Source: Actinomycetota bacterium (GTDB taxonomy: Bacteria > Actinomycetota > Acidimicrobiia > Acidimicrobiales > Ilumatobacteraceae). From it: 64,000 bases of DNA. The translations under genes were made by a program, and so were the position numbers. Below, piece by piece: positions 1 through 8,723 of this stretch; position 1 is the stretch's first letter, and every line of letters begins with the position of its first letter. The notes below the pieces were generated by a model. That model searched no databases. It saw only the letters and a list, made by a program, of their open reading frames with translations, and had not been told where the DNA came from. The stretch covers positions 62,001 to 126,000 of the forward strand of contig VGAC01000004.1 of assembly GCA_016870865.1 (NCBI GenBank), in the 5' to 3' direction.

Positions 1-1
1 G

Positions 2-529
2 CGATTGATGAAGAACCGTGTCGTCATGCTGGGGACCGACGTGAACGACGACATGGCCAACCAGATCTGCGCTCAGTTGTTGTATCTCGAGGGCGAAGAC
101 CCGAACTCCGACATCTGGCTCTACATCAACAGTCCCGGCGGTTCGATCACGGCGGGCATGGCCATCTACGACACCATGCAGTTCGTTTCTTGCGACGTCG
201 CCACGGTGTGCATGGGCCTCGCCGCATCGATGGGACAGTTCCTCCTCACCGCCGGAACCAAGGGCAAGCGCTACACACTGCCGAATGCGCGCATCATGAT
301 GCACCAGCCCCTGGCCGGTCTCCGTGGTCAGGCCACCGACATCGCGATTCAGGCCGAGCAGTTGGCGCACATCAAGCGCAAGATGGCGGAACTCACGTCG
401 CTGCACTCGGGCAAGCCGATCGAGCAGATTCAGGCCGACAGCGAACGCGACCGCTGGTTCACCGCCGAAGAGGCACAGCAATACGGTCTCGTCGACAAGG
501 TCATTGTGAGGCGGGGGGAAATCCGCTGA
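2..529 (+). CDS. clpP: ATP-dependent Clp protease proteolytic subunit, 5' end missing
   Basis: Serine peptidase ring of the Clp protease, which degrades unfolded or tagged cytosolic proteins together with a Clp ATPase. The reading frame is open to the left edge (CGA-TTG-ATG), so the real start lies outside the window; the family is about 195-210 residues and about 175 are visible. Counting from the TTG codon at position 5, the catalytic triad is Ser75 in GLAASMGQ, His100 in MMHQP and Asp149 in ERDRW. The glycine-rich INSPGGS strand that lines the active site is intact. The 3' end overlaps the convergent lipoprotein gene by 29 bases. No Clp ATPase gene is visible beside it. Identity is certain; only the N terminus is unknown. 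Confidence 0.96.
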   Translation, partial: RLMKNRVVMLGTDVNDDMANQICAQLLYLEGEDPNSDIWLYINSPGGSITAGMAIYDTMQFVSCDVATVCMGLAASMGQFLLTAGTKGKRYTLPNARIMMHQPLAGLRGQATDIAIQAEQLAHIKRKMAELTSLHSGKPIEQIQADSERDRWFTAEEAQQYGLVDKVIVRRGEIR

Positions 530-932
530 TATCCAAACCGCAGGTGTCCTTCACCCACTGAAGGGCCCGCGCGGCAGCCTTGTTCGCCTGCAGGGCCTCC
601 TTGGTGAAGGCTTCGACGTCCTGGCTGTTGGCCGTGTTGAGATTCGTCGCATCCTCGAGCATCGAGGTGAGTGTTTCCCAGTCGTCTGCCACGGCCGACG
701 GTGCGACCTCGCCGAGCCGCCGGTAGCGCGATACCAACACGTCGGCATCAGACTGGGTCCCGGGCGTTGCCGTGATGCCCGGCATCTCCTTGGCGAGCTG
801 GCGGCAGAAGTTCGTCGCCGTGCGGTCGGTACCGCCGCAAGCGGCCACAAGTGCGGCGGCGATGCAAATTGCCGAGAGCGAGCCGCGCCGACACACATGT
901 AGGAGAAGTCGCGCGTTGGTCACCGGCTTCAT
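501..932 (-). CDS. small putative lipoprotein of unknown function
   Basis: I do not recognise the family. The protein has 143 residues from the ATG chosen here. An upstream ATG at 983 would add 17 residues, but it would place a non-signal-like stretch before the signal peptide and run into comM. Residues 1-32 look like a lipoprotein signal: basic residues, a hydrophobic stretch (about residues 19-31), then a lipobox VAAC with the modified cysteine at position 32. The mature part is mostly polar and probably helical, with two further cysteines (FCRQ and DTCG) that could form a disulfide. The location is probably the outer face of the membrane. It is divergent from comM, with about 40 bases between the starts, and its 3' end overlaps clpP. 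Confidence 0.6.
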   Translation of the reverse strand: MKPVTNARLLLHVCRRGSLSAICIAAALVAACGGTDRTATNFCRQLAKEMPGITATPGTQSDADVLVSRYRRLGEVAPSAVADDWETLTSMLEDATNLNTANSQDVEAFTKEALQANKAAARALQWVKDTCGLDISGFPPASQ

Positions 933-973
933 CTTTTCACAGTGGGTCGAACCCCGACGGGCAGGAGCAGAAC

Positions 974-2470
974 GTGTTTGCAAGCATCAATTCCTCGACG
1001 TTGTTCGGTATCCAGGGTGCACCCGTGAGCGTCGAGGTGCACATCGGTGCGGGGCTTCCCGGATTCAGCGTCGTCGGACTTCCCGACGAAGCATGTCGTG
1101 AAGCGCGCGATCGCGTCCGGGCCGCGTTGTTGTCGAGCGGATTCGAGTGGCCGAACCGCCGTATCACGGTGAACCTCGCCCCCAGCGACAGACGCAAGGG
1201 CGGTTCGGGCCTGGACCTCGCGCTTGCGATCGGAATGCTCGTCGCACAGGGGAAAATCGATCAGGCAGCCACCGATGGCATAGGTTTCGTTGCCGAGCTC
1301 GGGCTCGACGGTTCGTTGAAACACGTTTCCGGCACCGCCCCGCTCGTCGCCGCGATGCGCGACCTGCACGTCGTGGTTGCATCGGCGGCCGGAGGCGATG
1401 CGCTGGTTGCCGCGCCACGTCGCGTTGCCGTCGCCGACACGTTGGGCGACGTCGTGCTCGGTCTGCAGCGCGCCGTGGAATGGCGCGATGCGGTTCGCGA
1501 CGTTGCCCACGACGAGGTCGCGCCGACGCTCGACATGGGCGATGTGCGGGGCCAACCCGTTGCGCGTCGCGCGGCCGAGGTTTCAGCCGCGGGCGGTCAC
1601 AACCTGTTGCTGGTCGGCGGTCCCGGTGGCGGCAAGACCATGCTCGCCGAACGCATACCGAGCCTGTTGCCGCCCCTCGATGGCCACGATGCACTGACCG
1701 CGACGATGATCCGATCGGCGGCGGGCCAGCGTCTCGGGGGGCTCGTGCGACTTGCGCCGTTTCGGGCCCCGCACCACAGCGCATCGATGGCTGCGATGAT
1801 CGGCGGCGGTTCGGGGGCCGTGCGTCCCGGCGAGGTGTCGCTGGCGCACGGTGGCGTGTTGTTTCTCGACGAAGTCGGGGAGTTCGCGCCGAGCGTTCTC
1901 GACGCGCTCCGCCAACCCTTGGAGAGTGGCGAGATCCGCCTTGCGCGTTCCGGGGCAACGCTCACTTTGCCGGCACGCTTTCTCCTCGTCGGAGCGACGA
2001 ACCCTTGTCCGTGCGGCGGTGGGGCGCCGGGCTCGTGCGTGTGCAACGAGGTTGCCCGCCAGCGATACCTGCGGCGGTTGTCTGGTCCTCTGCTTGATCG
2101 TTTCGACCTGCGGGTGGCCGTCGCGGCGACCTCGCCCGCCGACCTCGTCGACACGGGCCCGGGCGAATCGACTGCCGTGATGCGACTTCGTGTCGACGAA
2201 GCACGATGGATTGCCGATGCGCGACAGGGAAAATCGAATGCCCGACTCTCGCCCAGCGAACTGGACGAACATGCACCATTGTCCGCCGAGGCCCGAGCAC
2301 TGCTGTTGGCCGAACTCGAGGCGGGTCGTTTGAGCGGACGTGGCTATCACCGTGTGCGACGGGTCGCGCGCACGTTGGGTGATCTCGATGGTGGTGGTGC
2401 AGACGTTGTGTGCCTCGACCACGTGCGCGAGGCGATCGCATTGCGCGCCCGCGTCGGAGCCATGCAATGA
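974..2470 (+). CDS. comM: ComM/YifB family Mg-chelatase-like AAA+ ATPase
   Basis: AAA+ ATPase of the YifB/ComM family. In naturally competent bacteria ComM is a hexameric helicase that extends heteroduplex during integration of transformed DNA. The protein has 498 residues from GTG 974, which follows an AGGAG at about 963-967 and gives the expected family N terminus (FASINSSTLFGIQG). Visible parts are an N-terminal Lon-like fold with GAGLPGFSVVGLPD, Walker A GGPGGGKT at about residue 215, Walker B VLFLDEVGEF, and a cysteine-rich NPCPCGGGAPGSCVC stretch typical of the family. The stop overlaps the dprA start as ATGA, so the two are probably translationally coupled. Competence function is inferred from the family. 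Confidence 0.92.
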   Translation: MFASINSSTLFGIQGAPVSVEVHIGAGLPGFSVVGLPDEACREARDRVRAALLSSGFEWPNRRITVNLAPSDRRKGGSGLDLALAIGMLVAQGKIDQAATDGIGFVAELGLDGSLKHVSGTAPLVAAMRDLHVVVASAAGGDALVAAPRRVAVADTLGDVVLGLQRAVEWRDAVRDVAHDEVAPTLDMGDVRGQPVARRAAEVSAAGGHNLLLVGGPGGGKTMLAERIPSLLPPLDGHDALTATMIRSAAGQRLGGLVRLAPFRAPHHSASMAAMIGGGSGAVRPGEVSLAHGGVLFLDEVGEFAPSVLDALRQPLESGEIRLARSGATLTLPARFLLVGATNPCPCGGGAPGSCVCNEVARQRYLRRLSGPLLDRFDLRVAVAATSPADLVDTGPGESTAVMRLRVDEARWIADARQGKSNARLSPSELDEHAPLSAEARALLLAELEAGRLSGRGYHRVRRVARTLGDLDGGGADVVCLDHVREAIALRARVGAMQ

Positions 2471-3579
2471 GCGGACACCCCGATTGGGCCTACGCGGCGG
2501 CACTCACGCAGGTGCCGGGTTGTGGATCCACGACGGCATTTCGATTGTTGGTCCTCCACGAGCCGCGCGAGGCCTACGAGCGTGCGCTTGCCGAGGCGGC
2601 GTCGCATGGTGCGAATGCCCAGGGCGACGCGGTGGGCATGATGCGCGAGCGCTGCGAGGGGTCCGGCGTCGGTGTCGCATGGGTTCGCGGCCCCGGATTT
2701 CCCTTGGTCATCGCTGCAGGTCCCGGGCCCTGTGGTGTGTTCTTCTTCCGCGGTGACGCGGAGCTTTTTGTCGGGCGCCGCGTCGGCATCGTGGGTACGC
2801 GAACCCCGACACCATCGGGTGTCTACACCGCACGCGAAATAGGCGAGGGGCTGTCGCGTGCCGGCGTGCACGTCGTGTCGGGTCTCGCCAAGGGCATCGA
2901 CGGCGCGGCGCATGACGGTGTGCGCGCCGCGGTTGAATCCTCGGCGACGACGGGTCGGGCGATCGCCGTGGTCGGTAGCGGTCTCGACGTCGTGTACCCA
3001 CGAACGAATGCCGCTTTGTGGGAGTGGGTTGCGCACCACGGACTGCTGATCTCCGAACACCCACCCGGTGCCACGGCCGAAGCGCACCACTTTCCGCGCC
3101 GCAACCGGTTGATTGCGGCGCTGTCCGAGGTGGTTGTGGTCGTCGAATCGCGCGAATCGGGCGGGTCGATGTCGACGGTGCGTCACGCGATCGAACGCCA
3201 ACGCGACGTTCTCGCCGTTCCGGGCTCGCCGCGGGTCGTCAGCGCGGCAGGCACGAACCTGCTCATCCAACAGGGCTGCGGCGCGGTGACAAGCGCCGCC
3301 GACATCCTCTCGGTGCTTGCGCTCGACCATCGACACATCGATGTGGTCTCGCGCGACGAGCGAACCCCGCCCGACCCGCGCGATGTCGGGGTGCTCGAAG
3401 CGTGCAGTCACGGCCCCGTCACACTCGACCAACTGATGATCGCAACGGCGTGCACGCTTGCCGACCTTGCCCTCTCACTGGGGCGTCTCGAAGCGACGGG
3501 GTGGGTGGTGGAGGAGGCCGGATGGTGGGAGGCTCTACTCTTGAGGCGTGGGCGGCACAAGGACGAATGCATTTCGTGA
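2467..3579 (+). CDS. dprA: DNA processing protein DprA
   Basis: DprA/Smf binds incoming single-stranded DNA and loads RecA during natural transformation. The protein has 370 residues from ATG 2467, inside the ATGA overlap with comM. The Rossmann-like core shows the family signatures: GIVGTRTPTPSG, VSGLAKGIDGAAH, VVGSGLDVVYP, FPRRNRLIAAL, and GGSMSTVRHAIE followed by VLAVPGS. A C-terminal winged-helix-like segment (about residues 305-370) follows, as in many full-length DprA proteins. The end overlaps the start of the recombinase gene by 32 bases. The pairing comM-dprA-xer is standard in Actinobacteria. Identity is secure. Confidence 0.95.
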   Translation: MSGHPDWAYAAALTQVPGCGSTTAFRLLVLHEPREAYERALAEAASHGANAQGDAVGMMRERCEGSGVGVAWVRGPGFPLVIAAGPGPCGVFFFRGDAELFVGRRVGIVGTRTPTPSGVYTAREIGEGLSRAGVHVVSGLAKGIDGAAHDGVRAAVESSATTGRAIAVVGSGLDVVYPRTNAALWEWVAHHGLLISEHPPGATAEAHHFPRRNRLIAALSEVVVVVESRESGGSMSTVRHAIERQRDVLAVPGSPRVVSAAGTNLLIQQGCGAVTSAADILSVLALDHRHIDVVSRDERTPPDPRDVGVLEACSHGPVTLDQLMIATACTLADLALSLGRLEATGWVVEEAGWWEALLLRRGRHKDECIS

Positions 3580-4462
3580 CTGGCGCCTCGACGATTTCAT
3601 GGGGTCGCTGACGTCGGCCTCCGACAACACCCGACTCGCCTACGAAACCGACGTCACGCAGTTCGCGCAGTGGGTTGCCGACAACGGAACCAAGAAGCCC
3701 GGAGGCGTCACCCGCGCCCAGGTGAAGCAGTATCTCGCGTATCTCACCCGCAACGACCACGCCAAGCGCACGATCGCGCGCAAACTCGCCGCGCTACGCC
3801 GCTACTACGGGTGGTTGGTGCGCGAGTCGGCGGGCAGCCGGCGGCGGGTCGCCAACCCCACGATAGGGGTGCGTTCGCCCCAGGGTGAGGGACGTCTCCC
3901 GCGCATTCTCGGGCCCGACCAACTCGATGCCCTCTTGTCGGGCAACCAACTAGAGCTCGACGACCCCGCATGGCGTTTGGCGCGCGACACGGCGGTGGTC
4001 GAGTTGTTGTACGGCAGCGGACTGCGGGTCAGCGAGTTGTGCTTGCTCACACCGGCGAACATCGACCTGCGCGCCGCCGCGGCAACGGTGTGGGGCAAGG
4101 GTTCAAAGCAGCGTCGTGTTCCGCTCAGTCCGCCGTGCATCGTCGCGCTCGAACGGTGGTCGGCGCTTCGCGGTGAGATTGCGACCGAGACCGGTTTGCG
4201 CGCGCCTTTGTTCGTCAACGGTCGTGGCAACAAACTGACCCCACGCGACGTGCGCCGCATTCTCGACCGCCGGGCCATCGATCCCACGCACCCGCACGCG
4301 CTGCGTCACACGTTCGCCACACACCTCCTCGACAACGGCGCCGATCTTCGTGCGGTGCAGGAACTTCTCGGCCACGCAAGCGTCGCAACGACACAGCGCT
4401 ACACGCACGTCAGTCGCGAGCGTCTGCAGTCGGCCTATCTCGCCTCGCACCCACGGGCTTGA
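3548..4462 (+). CDS. xerC: tyrosine recombinase of the XerC/XerD type
   Basis: Site-specific recombinase that resolves chromosome dimers at dif during cell division. The protein has 304 residues from GTG 3548; a later ATG at 3599 would remove the start of the SAM-like DNA-binding domain, so GTG is preferred. The N-terminal core-binding domain covers about residues 10-95. The catalytic residues are all present: Arg160 in GSGLRVSEL, Lys186 in GKGSKQRR, His250-x-x-Arg253 in HALRH, His276 in LGHAS and the nucleophile Tyr285 in QRYTHV. The position between dprA and whiG is the usual actinobacterial xerC location, which is why I choose C over D; sequence alone does not separate them. Confidence 0.9.
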   Translation: MGGTRTNAFRDWRLDDFMGSLTSASDNTRLAYETDVTQFAQWVADNGTKKPGGVTRAQVKQYLAYLTRNDHAKRTIARKLAALRRYYGWLVRESAGSRRRVANPTIGVRSPQGEGRLPRILGPDQLDALLSGNQLELDDPAWRLARDTAVVELLYGSGLRVSELCLLTPANIDLRAAAATVWGKGSKQRRVPLSPPCIVALERWSALRGEIATETGLRAPLFVNGRGNKLTPRDVRRILDRRAIDPTHPHALRHTFATHLLDNGADLRAVQELLGHASVATTQRYTHVSRERLQSAYLASHPRA

Positions 4463-4474
4463 CTCGGGCCATTC

Positions 4475-5239
4475 ATGTGCGCGCCCCCCGACGACCCGAC
4501 GACGCAGGAACGTCCGCGTCGCTACACGCTGAACTCGGCGTGGTCGCATTGGACGGGTGAGGGCGAGCCGCGTGCGCGCGAGTGGCTCGTCGTCAACTAT
4601 TCGGGTCTCGTGAAGTTCGTTGCCGGCCGTCTCGGTGCGGGTCTGCCCAAGTCGGTCGATACCGGCGACCTGGTGAGCGCCGGAGTGTTCGGGTTGATGG
4701 ACGCGATCGACAAGTTCGACCCCAACCACGGTGTGAAGTTCGAGACCTATGCGGTTCCGCGCATCCGTGGCGCCATCCTCGACAGTCTGCGAGCTCTCGA
4801 CTGGGTGCCTCGGTCGGTTCGTGCGAGGGCGCGTTCGGTGCAGGATGCGATCTCCCACCTGGAGCACACACTGGGCCGTGCACCAACCGAAGACGAAATC
4901 GCGGGCCGGCTCGGCGTGGCCGTCGAGGAACTACACAAATGGCTCTCCGAAATTGCGGCGGGCAACGTCGGCCCCCTCGACCATGTCGTGGCTGACTCGG
5001 CACCACGTACAGATGGTGCAGACTCCGCGCTCGACGAGCGCACCCTGCGCGACCACATGCGGTCCGAGATCAAGAACCTGCCCGAACGCGAACGCACCGT
5101 CCTGGTTCTCTATTACGAGGAAAACCTCACACTCTCCGAGATCGGCGAGGTGCTCGGTGTCAGCGAGAGTCGTGTCTCGCAGATCCACTCGAAGGCGGTT
5201 CTGCAGCTTCGTTCACGCTTGGCGGCCGCCGACTTCTAG
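4475..5239 (+). CDS. whiG: RNA polymerase sigma factor, WhiG/FliA type
   Basis: Sigma-28-class factor of 254 residues. Region 2 is visible at about residues 35-105 (LVVNYSGLVKFVAGR through FETYAVPRIRGAILDSLR), region 3 at about 110-150 with the APTEDEIAGRLG motif, and region 4 at about 195-250 with the helix-turn-helix NLTLSEIGEVLGVSESRVSQIHSKA. In Streptomyces WhiG drives sporulation genes and is held by RsiG bound to cyclic-di-GMP. In motile Actinobacteria the same class often drives flagellar genes. No rsiG-like anti-sigma gene and no flagellar genes are visible here. It starts 12 bases after the recombinase gene and is probably co-transcribed. Confidence 0.92.
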   Translation: MCAPPDDPTTQERPRRYTLNSAWSHWTGEGEPRAREWLVVNYSGLVKFVAGRLGAGLPKSVDTGDLVSAGVFGLMDAIDKFDPNHGVKFETYAVPRIRGAILDSLRALDWVPRSVRARARSVQDAISHLEHTLGRAPTEDEIAGRLGVAVEELHKWLSEIAAGNVGPLDHVVADSAPRTDGADSALDERTLRDHMRSEIKNLPERERTVLVLYYEENLTLSEIGEVLGVSESRVSQIHSKAVLQLRSRLAAADF

Positions 5240-5251
5240 GGGCCGCCGCGT

Positions 5252-5806
5252 ATGATCACGACGCTCGCCGCCGCACTGTGTCTGGCGGCGCCGGCCGTTT
5301 TCCCCGTCGGTGGTCGCGTAACCGACTGGTTCCGGCCGCCTGCCTGCGCGCGATGCGAGGGCAACCGCGGATTGGAGATCGCCACCGCGCGCGGAGCTCA
5401 GGTGGCGGCTCCGGTGGCGGGCACCGTCGAATTCGTCGGACCCGTGGGTGGCCTTTTCTATGTGGTGGTGGCCGCGGCGGCCGAGCCGTCGCTCAAAGCC
5501 GTCGTCGGGGGAGTGGCGGGCGTCAGCGTTTCTCGTGGTGACCATGTCGAGGCGGGTCGCGTGATTGGCGTGGCGATGGATGCGCTGTACGTGGGTTTTC
5601 GCATCGGCCCGCGCCGCGACAATCGCTACCTCGACCCGGCCCCACTGTTCGGCCTGCAGCGAAAACGGGCGCGGTTGGTGGCTCCCGCGCCCACCCCCGT
5701 TAGTCTTGGTCGCCGGTCGGGTCTGTGGACCCGGCTCAACAACCATCCAAGTCATTGCTCGGTTCTCCCACCTGTGGTCGCTTCGGCGCGGGGGCCGGGC
5801 CCCTAA
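5252..5806 (+). CDS. M23-like (LytM) domain protein with zinc ligands lost
   Basis: Secreted LytM-fold protein of 184 residues. A short hydrophobic start ([16 protein letters not shown]) acts as a signal peptide or anchor. The fold runs from about residue 20 to 130: [11 protein letters not shown], then [26 protein letters not shown], then [16 protein letters not shown] and LYVGFRIG. Active M23 peptidases carry His-x-x-x-Asp in the second block and His-x-His in the last. Here these read N-R-G-L-E and L-Y-V-G, so no zinc site is visible and the protein is probably a non-catalytic regulator or binding module. Codons after about residue 150 look unlike the family and overlap a structured rpsB leader. 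The gene follows whiG by 12 bases. Confidence 0.75.
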   Translation: MITTLAAALCLAAPAVFPVGGRVTDWFRPPACARCEGNRGLEIATARGAQVAAPVAGTVEFVGPVGGLFYVVVAAAAEPSLKAVVGGVAGVSVSRGDHVEAGRVIGVAMDALYVGFRIGPRRDNRYLDPAPLFGLQRKRARLVAPAPTPVSLGRRSGLWTRLNNHPSHCSVLPPVVASARGPGP

Positions 5807-5826
5807 CCACAGGAGAGGAGAACACC
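5718..5826 (+). promoter_or_regulatory. structured leader of rpsB with a three-way junction
   Basis: By-eye folding gives a 6-bp hairpin CGGGTC-TGTG-GACCCG at 5718-5733. After it comes a closed three-way junction: outer stem CCTGTGGT 5771-5778 with ACCACAGG 5806-5813, an inner CGC-TTCG-GCG hairpin at 5779-5788, and an inner GGGG-CCGGG-CCCC hairpin at 5791-5803. The outer stem ends on the first bases of the purine-rich ribosome binding stretch AGGAGAGGAG (5811-5820), six bases before the rpsB ATG. A possible -10 (TAGTCT, 5701-5706) lies just upstream, inside the M23 gene. Ribosomal protein S2 is known to autoregulate rpsB in E. coli through the leader. A similar role here is inference. Confidence 0.5.
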
Positions 5827-6582
5827 ATGGCCGTCGTCACCATGCGACAAATGCTCGAGGCTGGCTGTCATTTCGGACACCAGACCCGCCGTTGGAACCC
5901 CAAGATGCGTCGTTTCATCTTCGGAGAGCGCAACGGCATCTACATCATCGACCTCGAACAGACGATGGACCGCATCGAAAACGCCTACGTGTTCGTGCGC
6001 GACCTCGTCGCCAACGGCGGCTCGGTTCTCTTCGTCGGAACGAAAAAGCAGGCGCAGGACCCGATCCGCGACCACGCCAACCGCTGCGGAATGCCGTACG
6101 TGAACGAGCGTTGGCTGGGCGGCATGCTCACCAACTACGAGACAATCTCCAAGCGCGTCGGCAAAATGCAGGAATACGAACGCATGATTGCATCGGGTGA
6201 GTTCGAGGCGATGCCAAAGAAGGAAGCACTTCTCCTCGGCCGCGAACTCGCCAAGCTGCAGAAGAACCTCTCGGGTATCAGCGCGATGACGCGTCGCCCC
6301 GACGCGGTGTTCGTGCTCGACACGATGAAAGAACACATCGCCGTCACCGAGGCGAACAAACTCGGCATTCCCGTCGTCGCTGTCGTCGACACCAACGTCG
6401 ACCCCGATGTCATCGCGTTCCCGATCCCGGGCAACGATGATGCGATACGTGCCAACGACCTCATGACCCACGTCATTGCCGAGGCCGTTCTCGAAGGCCG
6501 CCTCATGGCGTCGAAAAAGGCCGCCGCCGAGGCACCGAAACCCATCCCCGCACCCCCCACCGCGGCAGCAACAGGAGCCTGA
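5827..6582 (+). CDS. rpsB: 30S ribosomal protein S2
   Basis: Ribosomal protein S2 of 251 residues, bound at the head-body junction of the 30S subunit and needed for S1 binding and initiation. The start ATG 5827 follows AGGAG at 5816-5820 with six bases between; an upstream in-frame ATG at 5725 lacks homology. The family signatures are present: [16 protein letters not shown] near the N terminus, [25 protein letters not shown] and the C-terminal [12 protein letters not shown] with IPGNDDAIR. The last 25 residues are an alanine/proline-rich tail. tsf follows after eight bases, the standard rpsB-tsf pair, so S2 and EF-Ts are probably made from one transcript. Confidence 0.98.
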   Translation: MAVVTMRQMLEAGCHFGHQTRRWNPKMRRFIFGERNGIYIIDLEQTMDRIENAYVFVRDLVANGGSVLFVGTKKQAQDPIRDHANRCGMPYVNERWLGGMLTNYETISKRVGKMQEYERMIASGEFEAMPKKEALLLGRELAKLQKNLSGISAMTRRPDAVFVLDTMKEHIAVTEANKLGIPVVAVVDTNVDPDVIAFPIPGNDDAIRANDLMTHVIAEAVLEGRLMASKKAAAEAPKPIPAPPTAAATGA

Positions 6583-6590
6583 ACCGAAAA

Positions 6591-7379
6591 ATGTCGTTCA
6601 CCGCACAAGACGTCAAGGCCCTGCGCGACTCCACCGGCGCAGGAATGATGGACTGCAAGAAGGCTCTCGAGGCCAACAACGGCAGCATCGAAGATGCCAA
6701 GCAGTGGCTGCGCGAAAAAGGTCTCGCTGCCAGTGCCAAACGTGACGATCGCGAGAACACCCAGGGAGTCGTCGCCCTCGTCGTCAAGGGAAACGTCGGT
6801 GCGATCGCAAAATTGAAATGTGAAACCGACTTCGTCGCCGGGTCCGACGCGTTCAAGGCCGAGGCCGAGACGCTCGCCAACCTCGTCGCCGACAGGGGTG
6901 TCGATGCCGTCGCCGAACGTGCCGCGCAGCTCGACGACTTGAAGATCACCCTGAAGGAGAAGATCGAGCTCGGCGAGGTCGTGCGAATCGAAGCTGCGGC
7001 CGGCAACATCATCGACTCGTACCTGCACGTTCAGGGCGGACGTGGCGTGAACGGCGTGCTGGTCGAAATGTCGGGTGCATCGGTCGAGCTGGCTCACGAT
7101 GTCGCGGTTCACATTGGCTTCGCGCGGCCCCGCTACCTCGCCCGTGAAGACGTCCCGGCCGACGTGCTCGACAAAGAGCGTGCGACGCTGGAAGTCATCA
7201 CACGCAACGAGGGTAAACCCGAGGCGGCGATCCCAAAGATCGTCGAGGGTCGCATCGGGGGCTTCTACAAGGATGTTTGTCTGCTCGAACAGCCCTACGC
7301 GAAGGACGACAAGCAGTCGGTCACCCAGTTCATCGGCCGTGCCAAGATTGCGTCGTACGCGCAAGTGGAGATTGGCTGA
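6591..7379 (+). CDS. tsf: translation elongation factor Ts
   Basis: EF-Ts is the guanine nucleotide exchange factor for EF-Tu. The protein has 262 residues. The N-terminal UBA-like domain reads [22 protein letters not shown], the strongest family signature. The core dimerisation region carries the conserved [13 protein letters not shown] motif, whose TDFV contacts EF-Tu. The length is at the short end of the bacterial range, consistent with actinobacterial forms. It lies eight bases after rpsB, and pyrH starts seven bases after its stop, giving the widespread rpsB-tsf-pyrH-frr order. No separate promoter is evident. Identity is secure. Confidence 0.98.
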   Translation: MSFTAQDVKALRDSTGAGMMDCKKALEANNGSIEDAKQWLREKGLAASAKRDDRENTQGVVALVVKGNVGAIAKLKCETDFVAGSDAFKAEAETLANLVADRGVDAVAERAAQLDDLKITLKEKIELGEVVRIEAAAGNIIDSYLHVQGGRGVNGVLVEMSGASVELAHDVAVHIGFARPRYLAREDVPADVLDKERATLEVITRNEGKPEAAIPKIVEGRIGGFYKDVCLLEQPYAKDDKQSVTQFIGRAKIASYAQVEIG

Positions 7380-7386
7380 CCAACGC

Positions 7387-8145
7387 ATGACGAATGATGC
7401 AACCCCGGTGAAGGGCGTACCACGTACGCAGCCCCGCTGGAACCGCGTCGTTCTCAAGTTGTCGGGCGAGGCACTGGCCGAGCCGAATGGTTTCGGACTC
7501 GACTCGAGCGTCTTGCATCAGATTGCGACCGAACTGCACGAGGCCGTCGGCGAGTTCGGCGTCGACATCGCCATCGTCGTGGGTGGTGGCAACTTCTGGC
7601 GAGGTTTGAAGGGTGCCGGTCAGGGCATGGATCAGGCGCAGGCCGATTACATGGGAATGATCGCAACGGTCATGAACGGTCTCGCACTCCAAGATGCACT
7701 CGAGCGCGTCGGTCAACATTCACGGGTGATGACCGCGGTCGAGATGCCCAAGGTCGCCGAGCCGTACATCCGTCGTCGGGCAGAGCGCCATCTTGAAAAG
7801 GGGCGCATCGTCATCCTCGCCGGAGGCACGGGCAACCCGTTCTTCACCACCGACACCGCCGCCGCACTGCGTGCGGCGGAGATCTCCGCACAGGCGATTC
7901 TCAAGGGTACGCACTCGGGTGTCGATGGCGTGTACAGCGCCGATCCGAAGAGAGACCCGACTGCAACCCGGTACGAACGGATCAGCCATCTCGACGTCAT
8001 CACGAAGGGCCTCAAGGTCATGGACTCGACGGCGATCACGTTCTGCATGGACAACAAGTTGCCGATCGTCGTTTTCGAGTTGCTGAAGCGGGGAAACGTG
8101 AAGTCCATCCTCCGGGGTGAGGCAGTCGGTACGCTGGTCGTGTGA
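7387..8145 (+). CDS. pyrH: uridylate kinase (UMP kinase)
   Basis: UMP kinase phosphorylates UMP to UDP with ATP in pyrimidine nucleotide synthesis. The protein has 252 residues from ATG 7387; further upstream in-frame codons belong to the tsf region and are ignored. The amino-acid-kinase fold is clear: [12 protein letters not shown] at about residue 20 (ATP site), [47 protein letters not shown], and [18 protein letters not shown]. The first 18 residues are an unconserved extension before the kinase core. The stop overlaps the frr start by four bases (GTGA), so the two are probably translationally coupled. Confidence 0.97.
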   Translation: MTNDATPVKGVPRTQPRWNRVVLKLSGEALAEPNGFGLDSSVLHQIATELHEAVGEFGVDIAIVVGGGNFWRGLKGAGQGMDQAQADYMGMIATVMNGLALQDALERVGQHSRVMTAVEMPKVAEPYIRRRAERHLEKGRIVILAGGTGNPFFTTDTAAALRAAEISAQAILKGTHSGVDGVYSADPKRDPTATRYERISHLDVITKGLKVMDSTAITFCMDNKLPIVVFELLKRGNVKSILRGEAVGTLVV

Positions 8146-8699
8146 CCGAGGAAACCATGCTCGACGCCATCGAGAAGATGGAAAAAGCCGTCGAACACGT
8201 GCAGGGGCAGTTCCTCGGTGTGCGCACGGGTCGTGCGACCCCGGCGATCGTCGAAAAGATCATGGTCGACTACTACGGTTCGTCCGTGCCGCTGCAGCAA
8301 CTCGCCGGTTTCCAGGTTCCCGAGGCCCGCATGCTGGTTGTCAAGCCCCACGACAAAGGGGCGATGGGTGCCATCGAAAAGGCAATACAGGCCTCGGATC
8401 TCGGTCTCAACCCATCGAACGATGGTGTCGTCATTCGACTCGCGTTCCCCGCGCTCACGGAGGAGCGCCGCAAGGAATACGTCAAGGTCGTCAAGGGCAT
8501 GGCCGAAGACGGTCGTATCGTTGTGCGCAACATCCGCCGCGACGCACGCAGGACTCTCGAGACCGCCGAAAAAGACGGTGACATATCGAAAGACGAACTC
8601 GAGCGCGCAGAGAAGGAACTCGAGAAGGTGACCCACGAACACGTGGAAGCGATCGACAAGGCCTTTGCTCGCAAGCAGCAGGAGCTTCTCGAAGTCTGA
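8142..8699 (+). CDS. frr: ribosome recycling factor
   Basis: RRF splits post-termination ribosomes together with EF-G. The protein has 185 residues, the normal family length, from GTG 8142 overlapping the pyrH stop. Typical segments are the N-terminal helix ([30 protein letters not shown]), the domain II beta strands around [32 protein letters not shown], and the C-terminal helices with [21 protein letters not shown]. The next gene is cdsA, 24 bases downstream. In many bacteria uppS sits between frr and cdsA, but there is no room for it here. Confidence 0.97.
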   Translation: MTEETMLDAIEKMEKAVEHVQGQFLGVRTGRATPAIVEKIMVDYYGSSVPLQQLAGFQVPEARMLVVKPHDKGAMGAIEKAIQASDLGLNPSNDGVVIRLAFPALTEERRKEYVKVVKGMAEDGRIVVRNIRRDARRTLETAEKDGDISKDELERAEKELEKVTHEHVEAIDKAFARKQQELLEV

Positions 8700-8723
8700 C
8701 CAACAACATCGAAAGGTTGGAAC

